Shown: positions 46,661 to 56,569 of the stretch, one piece after another
How positions within the stretch are numbered: position 1 is the stretch's first letter
Layout: every line of letters begins with the position of its first letter
Source of the DNA: a marine group bacterium Sva0996 bin134
GTDB lineage: Bacteria; Actinomycetota; Acidimicrobiia; Acidimicrobiales; Bin134
NCBI GenBank assembly: GCA_002239105.1
Contig: MPNQ01000001.1
Coordinates: 205,318-269,317, forward strand
Length of the DNA stretch: 64,000 nt
Reading direction: 5' to 3'
Notes under the pieces: generated by a model
What the model was told of the DNA's origin: nothing
Databases searched by the model: none
The model's input: the letters and a program-made list of their open reading frames with translations, nothing else
Made by a program: the position numbers and the translations under genes

Positions 46661-48053
46661 GAAAGACCAGATCCCCGACGTTCTGGCCGATCGCTACGCC
46701 AGCGCGGCGATGGCGGCCATCTGGTCGCCGGAGGGCAAGGTCAAAGCCGAGCGCCGACTGTGGGTGGCCGTGCTGGAGGCCCAGCGGGACCTCGGAATCG
46801 ACGTGCCCCACGGGGCGGTCGAGGCCTACCGGTCGGTGATCGAGCAGGTAGATATGAACTCCATCCGGGAGCGGGAGAGGATCACCCGCCACGACGTAAA
46901 GGCCCGTATCGAGGAGTTCTGCGCGTTGGCTGGCTACGAGCACATCCACAAAGGGATGACGTCGCGCGATCTCACCGAGAACATCGAGCAGCTTCAGATT
47001 CGCGATTCGCTGCGCTTGGTGCGAGACAAGCTGCTGGCCGTGGTGTGCGCTATGGGCCGACAGGCCGACACCCACGCCGAGTTGGTGATGGTGGGCCGCT
47101 CCCACAACGTCCCCGCCCAGGCCACCACCCTGGGCAAGCGCTTCGCCAACTACGGCGAGGAGGCGCAGGCAGCGTTGGATCGGATTGAAGATCTGCTGGC
47201 CCGCTATCGACTGCGGGGCCTCAAGGGCCCTGTTGGTACCCAGCAAGATCAGCTCGATCTGTTTCTCGGCGACGCTGGCAAAGTGAGTGCTTTGGAGCAG
47301 CGATTGGCGGAGCACTTAGGGTTCTCCGCGGCGATGGGCAGCGTGGGGCAGGTCTATCCCCGGTCGCTGGACTACGACGTGGTCTCCGCTCTGGTGCAGG
47401 CGTCGTCGGCGCCCGCCAACCTGGCCCGGACCATCAGGCTGATGGCCGGCCACGGTCTGGTTTCTGAGGGGTTTCAAGCCGGGCAAGTGGGCTCGTCGGC
47501 CATGCCGGGCAAGCGCAACGCCCGCACATCCGAGCGCATCTGCGGCCTCTCCGCGGTGGTGCAGGGGTACGCCGACATGGTGGCGTCCCTGGTAGGCGAT
47601 CAGTGGAACGAAGGCGACGTGAGCTGCTCGGTGGTGCGCCGGGTGGCGCTGCCCGGCGCGTTCCTGGCTCTCGACGGCCAGCTCGAAGCGGCGCTGGTAG
47701 TGCTCAATGAGCTCGTGGCATTCGATGACGCAATTGCTGCTGAACTGGCGGCCAACCTACCGACGCTCACCGCAACCCGGGTGCTGATGGCCTCGATAAG
47801 TGCAGGAGCGGGCCGGGAACAAGCCCATCGCATCATCTCTGAGCATGTCTCCAAGGGAGAAGGGTTCTTCTCGGCCATTGCCGATGACGAGAGGTTGCCG
47901 TTAGACGATGTCGACCTCGAGCAGATCAAGAGCCAGCATTTGGCCTTGACCGGAGCTGCCGCAGATCAAGCCCGAGCCTTTGCCGCCAGCGTCCACGAAC
48001 TAGCAGTCCAGAATCCCACCGCAGCCGCCTACCAACCGGAGTCGATTTTGTGA
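46653..48053 (+). CDS. purB: Adenylosuccinate lyase
   Basis: A 466-residue member of the fumarase/aspartase superfamily that acts twice in purine synthesis (SAICAR and adenylosuccinate cleavage). The fold signals are RITRHDVKARIEEF, IHKGMTSRDLTEN, VMVGRSHNVPAQATTLG and the loop GSSAMPGKRNARTSERI (SSxMPxKxN). It starts with GTG overlapping purE and ends in GTGA with purC. Confidence 0.95.
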   Translation: MPEKDQIPDVLADRYASAAMAAIWSPEGKVKAERRLWVAVLEAQRDLGIDVPHGAVEAYRSVIEQVDMNSIRERERITRHDVKARIEEFCALAGYEHIHKGMTSRDLTENIEQLQIRDSLRLVRDKLLAVVCAMGRQADTHAELVMVGRSHNVPAQATTLGKRFANYGEEAQAALDRIEDLLARYRLRGLKGPVGTQQDQLDLFLGDAGKVSALEQRLAEHLGFSAAMGSVGQVYPRSLDYDVVSALVQASSAPANLARTIRLMAGHGLVSEGFQAGQVGSSAMPGKRNARTSERICGLSAVVQGYADMVASLVGDQWNEGDVSCSVVRRVALPGAFLALDGQLEAALVVLNELVAFDDAIAAELAANLPTLTATRVLMASISAGAGREQAHRIISEHVSKGEGFFSAIADDERLPLDDVDLEQIKSQHLALTGAAADQARAFAASVHELAVQNPTAAAYQPESIL

Positions 48054-48934
48054 GTACCAAGAACATCAATTTGCCCCCAGTTCATTCCGGCAAAGTCCGC
48101 GACATTTTCGACGCTGGCGATGGTCGGCTCCTGATGATCGCCTCCGACCGCATTTCGGCTTTCGACGTGGTCATGGACGAGCCCGTCCCCGAAAAGGGGA
48201 GGGTGCTGACTGCCATGTCGGCCTACTGGTTTGAGACCTTGGCCGACGTGCTGCCCAGCCACCTCATCTCCACTGATGTGGCCGATTTCCCCCCCGAGGC
48301 CCAGACCAACGGGGTGGCCGGACGGACGATGCTGTGCCATCGGGCCGAGATGCTGCCCATCGAGTGCATCGTGCGGGGCTATTTGAGCGGCTCGGCCTGG
48401 AAGGAGTACCAGAGTCGGGGCACCATGCACGGCCAAGCCCTCCCGGCTGGGCTCCAAGAATCCGACAAGCTCCCCGAGCCGGTGTTCACCCCTTCTACCA
48501 AGGCCGAATCTGGCCACGACGAGAACATCTCCTACGACCAGGCGGTGGAGCTGGTGGGCTCAAGCTTGGCCGAGCAGGCCCGGTCGGCGTCGCTGGAGCT
48601 GTACCGCCGGGCGTCGGAGTCCGCTGCCAAGAAGGGCATCATCATCGCCGACACCAAGTTTGAGATGGGCATGGTGAACGGGACCCTGGTGGTGGCCGAC
48701 GAAGTGCTTACCCCCGACTCCTCGCGCTTTTGGCCGGTGGACAGCTGGAAGCCGGGGGCCACGCCGCCGTCGTACGACAAGCAGCCAGTGCGCGATTACC
48801 TCAGCACGCTGGATTGGGACAAGCAGTACCCGCCCCCGCCGCTGCCCGATGATGTGGTGGCGGCCAGTGCCGCCCGCTATGTCAGCGCCTATGAGATCAT
48901 CACCGGACGCAACTTCGCCGACTGGCCCGGGTGA
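48050..48934 (+). CDS. purC: Phosphoribosylaminoimidazole-succinocarboxamide synthase
   Basis: A 294-residue SAICAR synthetase. Signatures are GKVRDIFDAGDGRLLMIASD, RISAFDVVMDEPVPEKG, IECIVRGYLSGSAWKEY and IIIADTKFEMGMVNG, then VLTPDSSRFWP. Length is typical of the longer (fungal/actinobacterial) form. GTG start in a GTGA overlap with purB. Confidence 0.96.
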   Translation: MSTKNINLPPVHSGKVRDIFDAGDGRLLMIASDRISAFDVVMDEPVPEKGRVLTAMSAYWFETLADVLPSHLISTDVADFPPEAQTNGVAGRTMLCHRAEMLPIECIVRGYLSGSAWKEYQSRGTMHGQALPAGLQESDKLPEPVFTPSTKAESGHDENISYDQAVELVGSSLAEQARSASLELYRRASESAAKKGIIIADTKFEMGMVNGTLVVADEVLTPDSSRFWPVDSWKPGATPPSYDKQPVRDYLSTLDWDKQYPPPPLPDDVVAASAARYVSAYEIITGRNFADWPG

Positions 48935-48944
48935 TGGTGAAGAA

Positions 48945-49205
48945 ATGAGCCAGACGTTCAATGTGGCCGTGGAGGTGAGCCTTCGAGAAGGCATCGCCGA
49001 TCCCGAGGGCTTGACCATTGAACGGGCGCTGCCCGCGTTGGGTTTTAGCGGCGTTAGCGGCGTTCGAGTGGGAAAAAGCCTGCGCTTTGTGGTGGAGGCC
49101 CCGGACGAAGACGAGGCCCGCCAACAAGTCGAATCGATGTGCGAGCGGTTTTTGGCCAACCCGGTGATTGAAGATGTGGAAATAGCGATTAGCGGGGCAT
49201 CGTGA
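48945..49205 (+). CDS. purS: FGAM synthase subunit PurS
   Basis: An 86-residue protein reading MSQTFNVAVEVSLREGIADP, with VRVGKSLRFVVEAP and a helix-rich end typical of PurS, which bridges the PurL synthetase and PurQ amidotransferase. The in-frame ORF extends upstream into purC; ATG 48945 with GGTGAAGAA before it is the start. Confidence 0.9.
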   Translation: MSQTFNVAVEVSLREGIADPEGLTIERALPALGFSGVSGVRVGKSLRFVVEAPDEDEARQQVESMCERFLANPVIEDVEIAISGAS

Positions 49206-49239
49206 CCGGTCTTGGGGCAATGGCAATTGGTGGGAGTGA

Positions 49240-49902
49240 ATGACGGCCAAAGTCGGCGTCGTTGTATTTCCCGGTTCCAACTGCGAGCACGATGTGGTGG
49301 AGGCAGTTGACTCAATCGGAGGTTCAGGTGAGCTTCTTTGGCATAAAGACAATCACCTTAGCGATGTTGACGCCGTAGTACTGCCCGGCGGTTTCGCCCA
49401 TGGCGACTACTTGCGGACCGGCGCAATGGCTCGGTTCTCTCCCATAATGGAGGCGGTATGCCGCTTTGCCCACGACGGCGGACCCGTGGTGGGCATCTGC
49501 AATGGATTCCAGATCCTTACCGAGTCACAACTGCTGCCCGGAGCCCTCTACAAGAACCGCGGACTCAAATTCCTCTGCCAACCCACGACGTTGCGAGTGG
49601 AATCAACGAGCTCGGTGCTGACTCGGGGCCTTTCTCAAGGTGACGAGCTAATAGTCCCCATCAACCACTTTGAGGGCAACTACATATGCTCTGAAGCAAC
49701 CCTGGCAGTGCTTCGCGAGAAGAGCCAGATTGTGTTGACCTACACGGACAACCCGAATGGGGCAACTGCTGATATTGCCGGAATTTGCAATGAGAACGGC
49801 AACGTGGTGGGACTAATGCCCCACCCTGAGCGGGCTGCTCATCCGTTGCTGGGAAGCACCGACGGTGCTCTGTTGCTGAAAGGGCTGATCAGCGATGACT
49901 AG
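49240..49902 (+). CDS. purQ: FGAM synthase glutaminase subunit PurQ
   Basis: A 220-residue class I glutamine amidotransferase. The N-terminus KVGVVVFPGSNCEHDVVEAV, nucleophile elbow VGICNGFQILTE (catalytic Cys) and the His/Glu pair in LMPHPERAAHPLLG are all present. Its stop overlaps by four bases the stop of the convergent small gene, which separates it from purL. Confidence 0.95.
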   Translation: MTAKVGVVVFPGSNCEHDVVEAVDSIGGSGELLWHKDNHLSDVDAVVLPGGFAHGDYLRTGAMARFSPIMEAVCRFAHDGGPVVGICNGFQILTESQLLPGALYKNRGLKFLCQPTTLRVESTSSVLTRGLSQGDELIVPINHFEGNYICSEATLAVLREKSQIVLTYTDNPNGATADIAGICNENGNVVGLMPHPERAAHPLLGSTDGALLLKGLISDD

Positions 49903-50297
49903 TCAGTCGAACGGGTGCGGGGTACCCCGGCTGCTTTCAGTACGCTGGCCGGAACGCCGACCTCACGCCACGCCCCATAGGAAATGCCTTTGCGGCCGCT
50001 GTATTCGGCGGCGATTGAGATGAATTCACTCTCAACCTCACTGATGTCAACCGTTTCCTCTTCTTTTGCCAGTTCGGCTTGCAAGTCCATGAGCTCTTGG
50101 ATCAGATGAACTCTCTTGAGAGGCTTGGCCTGTGCGATCTCATCAGGGAGTTCGTCAATGCGAGCTTGCATTTTCTCGGTCGAGCGCTGCCGACCCCGCT
50201 TGGGCTTGGTCGAGTCAAGCGCCGTCAGGTAACGGCTGACAGCGCGTCCTTGTGCCTGTCCAAGAGCACGCGCAGATTTTGCTTCTTCAGATACCAT
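49899..50297 (-). CDS. Uncharacterised small protein inserted in the pur cluster
   Basis: About 132 residues, charged, mostly helical (KRGRQRSTEKMQARIDELPD, then LIQELMDLQAELAKEEE), ending in a compact segment GRKGISYGAWREVGVPASVL. That end resembles C-termini of small actinobacterial DNA-binding-like proteins, but I do not recognise a named family. The start is ATG 50297 with AAGGAGTGACA upstream, not the track start at 50345. It is the only minus-strand gene in an eleven-kb plus-strand pur run, and its start region carries an inverted repeat that may be its own operator. Confidence 0.7.
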   Translation of the reverse strand: MVSEEAKSARALGQAQGRAVSRYLTALDSTKPKRGRQRSTEKMQARIDELPDEIAQAKPLKRVHLIQELMDLQAELAKEEETVDISEVESEFISIAAEYSGRKGISYGAWREVGVPASVLKAAGVPRTRSTD

Positions 50298-50315
50298 TGT
50301 CACTCCTTGCCTTGT

Positions 50316-50335
50316 GCGAACACCTTGTTGTTCGC
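50316..50335. promoter_or_regulatory. Perfect 7-base inverted repeat before the small pur-cluster gene
   Basis: GCGAACA-CCTTGT-TGTTCGC, between the start codon (50297) and the AT-rich divergent promoter region shared with purL. It could be an operator or an RNA hairpin in the leader. The CGAAC/GTTCG words resemble LexA half-sites, but the spacer is four bases too long for the actinobacterial SOS box. Confidence 0.45.
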
Positions 50336-50432
50336 CAATATACAACTATATCCACCGTTCAATTGCAAACACTGGATATCAATTGTTCAGCCTGTTGGGT
50401 GTTCATTCCGGGACAAAATGAGGTGATTTGAG

Positions 50433-52631
50433 ATGAACGAACCACTTCATAGGTCTCTGGGATTGACCGACGAAGAGGCTGATGCCATTCACGAGATTCT
50501 AAATCGCCCCCCTAATCACCTCGAATTGGCGATGTATGCGGTGATGTGGTCGGAGCATTGTTCCTATAAGTCTTCTCGATTGCATCTACGCCGATTGCCC
50601 ACCGAGGCACCATGGGTATTGGTCGGTCCTGGAGAGAATGCCGGAGTAGTAGATGTCGGCGACGGAATTGCTGCTGCCATCCGTATTGAGAGCCACAACC
50701 ACCCATCGGCGATAGAGCCCTATCAGGGGGCGGCTACCGGAGTGGGCGGTATTCTTCGTGACATCTTCACTATGGGCGCCCGCCCAGTGGCAGTGATGGA
50801 CTCGCTGAGATTTGGCCGTCTCGATGATCCTCGCAGCCGTTGGATCGCCGAAGGAGTGGTGTCGGGCATTTCCGGATATGGCAACGCAGTGGGAGTGCCG
50901 ACGGTGGGCGGCGAGACCGTCTTCGATGAGACCTATACCGGCAATCCGCTGGTGAATGTGCTGTGCCTTGGATTGATGCCGGCCGATCGGCTGGTGTTGG
51001 GCCGGGCCAGTGGCGAGGGCAACCTGGCGGTGCTGCTGGGTTCGTCCACCGGGCGCGACGGAATTGGCGGGGTGAGCGTGCTGGCCTCGGCGTCGTTTGG
51101 CGACGAGGAGAAAGAGGCGGAGAAGCGCCCCAGCGTGCAGGTGGGCGATCCTTTTGAGGAGAAGCGCCTCATCGAGGCCTGCCTGGCCCTTCTGGATGCC
51201 GGGCTGGTGGTGGGCATTCAGGATCTCGGGGGCGCCGGTCTCACCTGCGCCACCAGCGAGACGGCATCTCGCGGCGGGGTGGGCATGGATGTGGACGTGG
51301 CCGCAGTTCCCCGGCGAGAACCGGGCATGGAGCCCTTCGAGGTGCTCACCAGCGAGTCGCAGGAGCGGATGTTGGCCATAGTGGCCCCCGAGGGTTTGGC
51401 CGAGGTGCTGGCCATCTGCGATCGCTGGGATGTGCAAGCGGCGGTGGTGGGTCGGGTTACCGAGGGCGGACAACTCTGCGTGCGCGACGGCTTCGACGGC
51501 CCAGTTCTAGGCGAACTTCCAGCGGCCTCCCTGCACGAGGACGCCCCGCTGTATGACCGGCCGCGGCATCCTCCGGCTGATCGGCAAGAGGCTAGGGCCG
51601 ACACGGCCGATCAGCTTCCGCCGCCCGACGACGTGGGCGCCGACCTGCTGGCTCTGTTGTCTGACCCGTCGTGGGTCTACCGCCAGTACGACCATATGCT
51701 GTTCTGCAACACCGTGGTGGGCCCTGGTGGCGACGCCACCGTGTTACGGCTCAAACACCCCGCCACCGGGCTCGATACCGGCAGGGGTTTGGCCCTGACC
51801 GCCGATGGCAATCATCGTTGGTGCGCGGTGGATCCCCGGGCGGGCACCGCTTTGACCGTGGCCGAGTCAGTGCTCAACCTGGCCTGCGTGGGCGCCCGTC
51901 CGCTGGCGCTGGTCAACTGCTTGAACTTCGGCAACCCCGAACATCCCGAGGTGATGTGGCAGTTCTCTGAGGCGGTGGACGGGATGGCCGAGGCCTGCGA
52001 TGCCTTCGGCATTCCCGTGGTGGGCGGCAACGTGAGCCTCTACAACGAGTCCAACGGCCACAACATCGATCCCACGCCGGTGATCGGCCTGCTCGGAGTG
52101 ATTGACAGCCTGACCCGGATTCCTCCCGGTCTGGCCTGGAGCGAAGGGGACCGGGTGATCGTGCTGGGGTCGGGCGGCGCCGAGTTGTCGGGCTCGCTGT
52201 GGGCGTCCGCCACTGCCGGACACAAAAGAGGTGTCTTGCCCCTTCTGGACTACGAGCAGCATCGGAGGATGGCAGGCCTCGTGGCTGGCCTGGTGGCCAA
52301 CGACCGGCTCTCCGCGGTCCACGACGTGTCCGGTGGGGGGCTGGGCGTGGCTCTTGCGGAGATGGCTGCTGACTCGGGAGTTGGGTTCCGTGGCGCTCGC
52401 ATTCACAATCACGCCGAGCTGTTCAGCGAGGCCCCTTCCCGGGTGGTGGCGGCGGTTGACCCCGAGCTGCTGCCCGAAGTTGAGGCGGCGGCTGCTGCGA
52501 CTGGAGTGGCGGTTACCCGTGTCGGCTTGGCCACGGGCGACCATTTTTCGATCAAGGGGTTGGTCGATCTGGAAATGTCAGAGATAAATCAACGCTGGCG
52601 CTCGGCCATGTCAGACTTAACCAGTGGCTGA
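50433..52631 (+). CDS. purL: FGAM synthase large subunit PurL (small, three-subunit type)
   Basis: A 732-residue synthetase using PurQ-derived ammonia. Signatures: [40 protein letters not shown]-type [37 protein letters not shown] and the later [15 protein letters not shown] with GNVSLYNES. The length fits the version that works with separate PurS and PurQ. It restarts the pur cluster after the opposite-strand insertion and overlaps purF by eight bases. Confidence 0.96.
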   Translation: MNEPLHRSLGLTDEEADAIHEILNRPPNHLELAMYAVMWSEHCSYKSSRLHLRRLPTEAPWVLVGPGENAGVVDVGDGIAAAIRIESHNHPSAIEPYQGAATGVGGILRDIFTMGARPVAVMDSLRFGRLDDPRSRWIAEGVVSGISGYGNAVGVPTVGGETVFDETYTGNPLVNVLCLGLMPADRLVLGRASGEGNLAVLLGSSTGRDGIGGVSVLASASFGDEEKEAEKRPSVQVGDPFEEKRLIEACLALLDAGLVVGIQDLGGAGLTCATSETASRGGVGMDVDVAAVPRREPGMEPFEVLTSESQERMLAIVAPEGLAEVLAICDRWDVQAAVVGRVTEGGQLCVRDGFDGPVLGELPAASLHEDAPLYDRPRHPPADRQEARADTADQLPPPDDVGADLLALLSDPSWVYRQYDHMLFCNTVVGPGGDATVLRLKHPATGLDTGRGLALTADGNHRWCAVDPRAGTALTVAESVLNLACVGARPLALVNCLNFGNPEHPEVMWQFSEAVDGMAEACDAFGIPVVGGNVSLYNESNGHNIDPTPVIGLLGVIDSLTRIPPGLAWSEGDRVIVLGSGGAELSGSLWASATAGHKRGVLPLLDYEQHRRMAGLVAGLVANDRLSAVHDVSGGGLGVALAEMAADSGVGFRGARIHNHAELFSEAPSRVVAAVDPELLPEVEAAAAATGVAVTRVGLATGDHFSIKGLVDLEMSEINQRWRSAMSDLTSG

Positions 52632-54129
52632 TCCCATGGATGACTCTCCCCGGGAGGCCTGTGGCGTAGTCGGCATTTACGCCCCCCAAGATCCCGTCGC
52701 CCACCTGAACTATCTAGCTCTCTATGCCTTGCAGCACCGGGGCCAGGAGTCGGCCGGGATTGCGGTGAGCGACGGTGAGAACATCACCGTGGTCAAGGAC
52801 ATGGGCTTGGTGGCCACCGTGTTCGACGACCGCACCCTGGCCACCCTTGACGGCCAGTTGGGCATCGGCCACACCCGCTATTCAACCGCGGGCTCTAGCT
52901 CGTGGCGCAACGCCCAGCCCGTCTACCGCAGCACCGCCGACCACCAGTTCGTGCTGGGCCACAACGGCAACCTCACCAACACTGTGCAGTTGGCCGAAGA
53001 AACCTCGATTCTTCCCGGCATGGTGGGCTCAGACAGCGACTTGATCGGCGAACTGCTGGCTGAGGAGATCTCCGCGATGTCTCCATCGAGCCGATCAGAA
53101 GGCAAGGTCCTCGAACAGGCATTGAAAGCAGTGTTGCCCCGGCTGGAGGGCGCATTCTCTTTGGTACTAGCCGATGAGAAGCGGGTGATCGGGGTGCGGG
53201 ATCCCAATGGTTTTCGCCCCCTGTGCCTGGGTCGGCTGGATCGGGGGTGGGTATTGGCATCAGAGACCCCCGCGCTCGACATCGTGGGGGCCCACTTTCT
53301 GCGGGAGCTGGCACCGGGGGAGATGGTGGTGATCAACGGGGACGGAGTGCGTTCAATCCGTCCCTTCCCCGAAGAGCGGGTGGATCCCCGCCTCTGCATC
53401 TTCGAGTTCGTGTACTTCTCCCGCCCCGACTCGGTGATCTACGGCCAGAGCGTGCACCACGCCCGGGTGCGGATGGGCGAGCTGTTGGCTGAGCAGTCGC
53501 CGGTGGAGGCCGACTTGGTGATGGGGGTACCGGAATCGGGGCTGCCTGCCGCCGAAGGCTTCTCTCGGGCCAGCGGCATTCCCTACGGTCAGGGGCTGGT
53601 GAAGAACCGCTACATCGGTCGGACGTTCATCGCCCCGAGCCAGGAGATGCGGTCGATGGGGGTGCGCATGAAGCTCAACCCATTGCGGGACAGCACCGAG
53701 GGCAACCGGTTGGTGGTGGTTGACGATTCCATCGTGCGGGGGACAACGACTAGGGCCTTGGTCACCATGTTGCGGGAGGCAGGCGCCGCCGAGGTTCATC
53801 TCCGCATCAGCTCGCCGCCCTATCGCTGGCCCTGCTTTTTCGGCATGGATACCAGCGATCGCACTGAGCTCTTGGCCGCTCACCTCACCGTGGCCGAGAT
53901 GTGCGACTACGTGGGCGCCGACACGCTGGCGTTCATAGATATTGACGGGCTTACCCAAGCCACCGGAGCGGTGGGGGCCGGCTTCTGCAACGCCTGCCTC
54001 ACCGGTGACTATCCGGTGGAAGTGCCGGTAGCGCCCCCGGGTGCAATTGCTTCTCGACGTGACGCTTCTCAGTTTGTCGACGCCGAAAAAGAGCCCACGC
54101 CGTCGCTCTGGGCAACTGGCGATGGGTGA
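52624..54129 (+). CDS. purF: Amidophosphoribosyltransferase
   Basis: A 501-residue enzyme for the first committed step of purine synthesis. The N-terminal nucleophile Cys is in [13 protein letters not shown], exposed after removal of a short propeptide; [18 protein letters not shown] glutaminase loop, PRPP loop [16 protein letters not shown] and C-terminal [11 protein letters not shown] (Fe-S-type cysteines) are present. The start is either GTG 52624 (eight-base overlap with purL) or ATG 52636; neither has a strong ribosome site. It overlaps purM by eight bases. Confidence 0.95.
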   Translation: MADPMDDSPREACGVVGIYAPQDPVAHLNYLALYALQHRGQESAGIAVSDGENITVVKDMGLVATVFDDRTLATLDGQLGIGHTRYSTAGSSSWRNAQPVYRSTADHQFVLGHNGNLTNTVQLAEETSILPGMVGSDSDLIGELLAEEISAMSPSSRSEGKVLEQALKAVLPRLEGAFSLVLADEKRVIGVRDPNGFRPLCLGRLDRGWVLASETPALDIVGAHFLRELAPGEMVVINGDGVRSIRPFPEERVDPRLCIFEFVYFSRPDSVIYGQSVHHARVRMGELLAEQSPVEADLVMGVPESGLPAAEGFSRASGIPYGQGLVKNRYIGRTFIAPSQEMRSMGVRMKLNPLRDSTEGNRLVVVDDSIVRGTTTRALVTMLREAGAAEVHLRISSPPYRWPCFFGMDTSDRTELLAAHLTVAEMCDYVGADTLAFIDIDGLTQATGAVGAGFCNACLTGDYPVEVPVAPPGAIASRRDASQFVDAEKEPTPSLWATGDG

Positions 54130-55216
54130 GACCTACAGCTCCTCGGGAGTGAACATTGCCGCCGGAGAAGAAGCGGTGCAGCGCATAAAGGAGAGAGTGC
54201 GCTCGACATTTCGTCCCGAGGCGATCGGCGACATTGGCGGGTTCGGGGGACTGTTCGATTTCAACCGCCACGGCTACAAGAAGCCGGTGCTGGTTTCCTC
54301 CACTGACGGGGTGGGGACCAAGGCGTTCGTGGCCTCGGCTGCTGGCCGGTTCAACACCATTGGCATCGACCTGGTGGCCATGTGCGTGGACGATCTGGTG
54401 TGCCAGGGGGCCGAGCCTCTGTTCTTCCTGGACTACATATCGGTCCAAAAGCTGGACCCGGAGCGGATTGAGCAGCTTGTGATCGGTGTGGCGGAGGGCT
54501 GCCGCCAGGCCGGCTGTGCGCTCATCGGCGGAGAGATGGCTGAGCATCCTGCGGCTGGAACGGGGGCAGTGTCTGACGACGAGCCCGGTGCCGAGCCTGA
54601 TGACGGGTTTGAGCTGGTGGGGTTTTCCGTGGGTGTGGTGGAGCGATCTCGGCTCATCACCGGGGCCAATGTGCGCCCCGGCGACACGCTGATCGGTTTG
54701 CCGTCGCCCGGACTGCGGTGCAACGGCTATTCCCTGGCCCGTCGGCTCTACTTCGAAGTAGCCGAGCGGGGCTTGGGCGACCCCGCCTGGGAGGGGAGTG
54801 CCCATTCGGTAGCCGATGAGCTGCTTCTGCCTTCGGTGATCTATGCCCCGGCGGTGCGGGACGTGTTGGCGAGGGTGGAGGCCCAGGCCATCGCCCATGT
54901 CACCGGCGGCGGCATTGCCGGAAACTTGGCGCGAGTGCTTCCCGACAAAGTGGACGCGGTGGTCGACCGGAGCAGCTGGGAGCAGCCCCGGGTATTCGCC
55001 GAGTTGCAGCGAATTGGCGACGTGTCTGACGAGGAGATGGATCGGGTGTTCAATCTAGGTCTGGGCATGATCGTGGTAGTACGGGATCGCGACGCCACCA
55101 AGGCCATCGACACCTTGCGGACGGGCGGCCACCGGGCGACGGTGGTGGGTGAAGTGGAGAAGGGCGACGGTCAAGTGAGAATGGTCGGCGAACCGAAACA
55201 AGCCAGCGGGTTGTGA
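54122..55216 (+). CDS. purM: Phosphoribosylformylglycinamidine cyclo-ligase
   Basis: A 364-residue AIR synthetase. It starts [20 protein letters not shown] and shows GGFGGLFDF, VSSTDGVGTKAFVA, TGGGIAGNLARVLPDKVDAVVDR-type core and FNLGLGMIVVV. I take the ATG overlapping the purF stop as ATGGGTGA; the in-frame start at 54041 lies inside purF. It is the last gene of the cluster and ends seven bases from a convergent P450 gene. Confidence 0.95.
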   Translation: MGETYSSSGVNIAAGEEAVQRIKERVRSTFRPEAIGDIGGFGGLFDFNRHGYKKPVLVSSTDGVGTKAFVASAAGRFNTIGIDLVAMCVDDLVCQGAEPLFFLDYISVQKLDPERIEQLVIGVAEGCRQAGCALIGGEMAEHPAAGTGAVSDDEPGAEPDDGFELVGFSVGVVERSRLITGANVRPGDTLIGLPSPGLRCNGYSLARRLYFEVAERGLGDPAWEGSAHSVADELLLPSVIYAPAVRDVLARVEAQAIAHVTGGGIAGNLARVLPDKVDAVVDRSSWEQPRVFAELQRIGDVSDEEMDRVFNLGLGMIVVVRDRDATKAIDTLRTGGHRATVVGEVEKGDGQVRMVGEPKQASGL

Positions 55217-55223
55217 ACTGGGC

Positions 55224-56516
55224 TTAGCGGGCGCGCAACACGACCCGACAAGGCTCAGCCGCCCGGGCCACGCCGCCGATCTGGTCGGGACGCGGCTGGG
55301 GGTCGTCGAACAGGGGCTCGAGATCGTAGGTACCGAAGAGCCGCTCAATCACTCGGGCCATAGCTGTCACCGAGAAGGGCCGGGCGGGGCAAGCATGGGG
55401 GCCGGTGCCGAAGGTGATGACCAGTTCTGGGGGCAGCCCCGGGGGTGACGCCAGGCGAGGGCCCTGCCATCGGTCGGGGTCGTAGCGGTCTAGCCCCGGC
55501 CCGGCGCCCATGTTCGTGAGTGGCAGGAAAGTTGCCAGGGTGGCGCCGGGGGAAACCTGGTAAGCCTGGGTGCCGTCGTGGACAGACACGGGTTCGAGCA
55601 CGGTCCGCAGCATGATGGACCTCTGGCCGATCCGGGTCGATTCGAGCACGCAGCGCGACACCAAATCATGGTCGGCGCCTTGGCCATTTCGCATTCGAGC
55701 GACCACATCGGGATGCTGAACCAGGTGGACCAGAGACCATCCCAGTGCTGCGAACAGGTTGGACATTGATCCAATGTGGACCAGGATCACGTCTCGGGCC
55801 ACCCCGGTAAGCCGTTCCGGGCCGGAAGTGTCAGCCCATCGTTCGAGGATCATGTCGAGCAGGTCGCCGACGGAGTTGTCGCGGGTGGCGATGGAGTCGG
55901 CCAGGATCTCCTCGGCCTCCGCCATAGCGCTGTATTCGGCGGCCTTTCCCGACCGGGCCACTTCCTCCATGCGAGTGGGGGCGACGAACGCCTCGGAACC
56001 GTCGAGCACGTCAAGAGCGGCCACTAGGTCATCGAACCGATCTGATTGGAGCATCTCGCGCCCGCCCCAACTAGCCAGGCCCATGCGGTGGCCGAGGCGG
56101 CGGGTGAAGTCGAACAGCTCGACCTCGGTGCCCGGACGCAGATCTGAGAGCTGGATAGAGATGGCCTCGTCAAGCGCTGCCAGGTAGCCGGCCACATTTG
56201 GCCGGGTGAAGAGCTCGTGAGGCAGGGTACGCCTCCCATTGAATAGCTCGTCGGGCAGCTTTCGGATCAGCATCTTCCAGTCGGCGATGCCCTTGCTGGC
56301 CTGCTGTTCGGGAACGGCGTAGAAATCCCGCAGTCCGTCTGGCGAGAACAGGAACAGATACCGATCGTCGCCGCTGTCGACCACGAACGTGTCCCCACAG
56401 TCCGCTCTAGCCGCGCCGATTGCATCAACAGTGTCGCTGACCGGCCCGTCCCATGGCAGCACGCAGTCGGCCATGGGGGGCATCGGTGTAACCAGGGGCA
56501 TCTCGGACATCGGCAT
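55224..56516 (-). CDS. Cytochrome P450
   Basis: About 430 residues, soluble class. The haem-ligand segment is FGTGPHACPARPF, and the K-helix ExxR is present as ESTR in CVLESTRIGQR. The I-helix position reads HIGSMSNLFAALGW, without the usual acid-alcohol pair (A/GGxD/ET), which is unusual and may affect oxygen activation or mean a peroxygenase-like chemistry. ATG 56516 has AGGAAAC upstream. It faces, with a 53-base gap, the DUF7064-like gene; redox partners are not in the window. Confidence 0.85.
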   Translation of the reverse strand: MPMSEMPLVTPMPPMADCVLPWDGPVSDTVDAIGAARADCGDTFVVDSGDDRYLFLFSPDGLRDFYAVPEQQASKGIADWKMLIRKLPDELFNGRRTLPHELFTRPNVAGYLAALDEAISIQLSDLRPGTEVELFDFTRRLGHRMGLASWGGREMLQSDRFDDLVAALDVLDGSEAFVAPTRMEEVARSGKAAEYSAMAEAEEILADSIATRDNSVGDLLDMILERWADTSGPERLTGVARDVILVHIGSMSNLFAALGWSLVHLVQHPDVVARMRNGQGADHDLVSRCVLESTRIGQRSIMLRTVLEPVSVHDGTQAYQVSPGATLATFLPLTNMGAGPGLDRYDPDRWQGPRLASPPGLPPELVITFGTGPHACPARPFSVTAMARVIERLFGTYDLEPLFDDPQPRPDQIGGVARAAEPCRVVLRAR

Positions 56517-56569
56517 GTTTCCTATCGGATTCTCCCAACTACTGAGCCCAAAGCCTATTGTCAACCCCG

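Noticed and set aside
50316..50335. LexA/SOS box.
   Set aside because: CGAAC and GTTCG half-sites are present but 8 bases apart instead of 4, and no SOS gene is adjacent.
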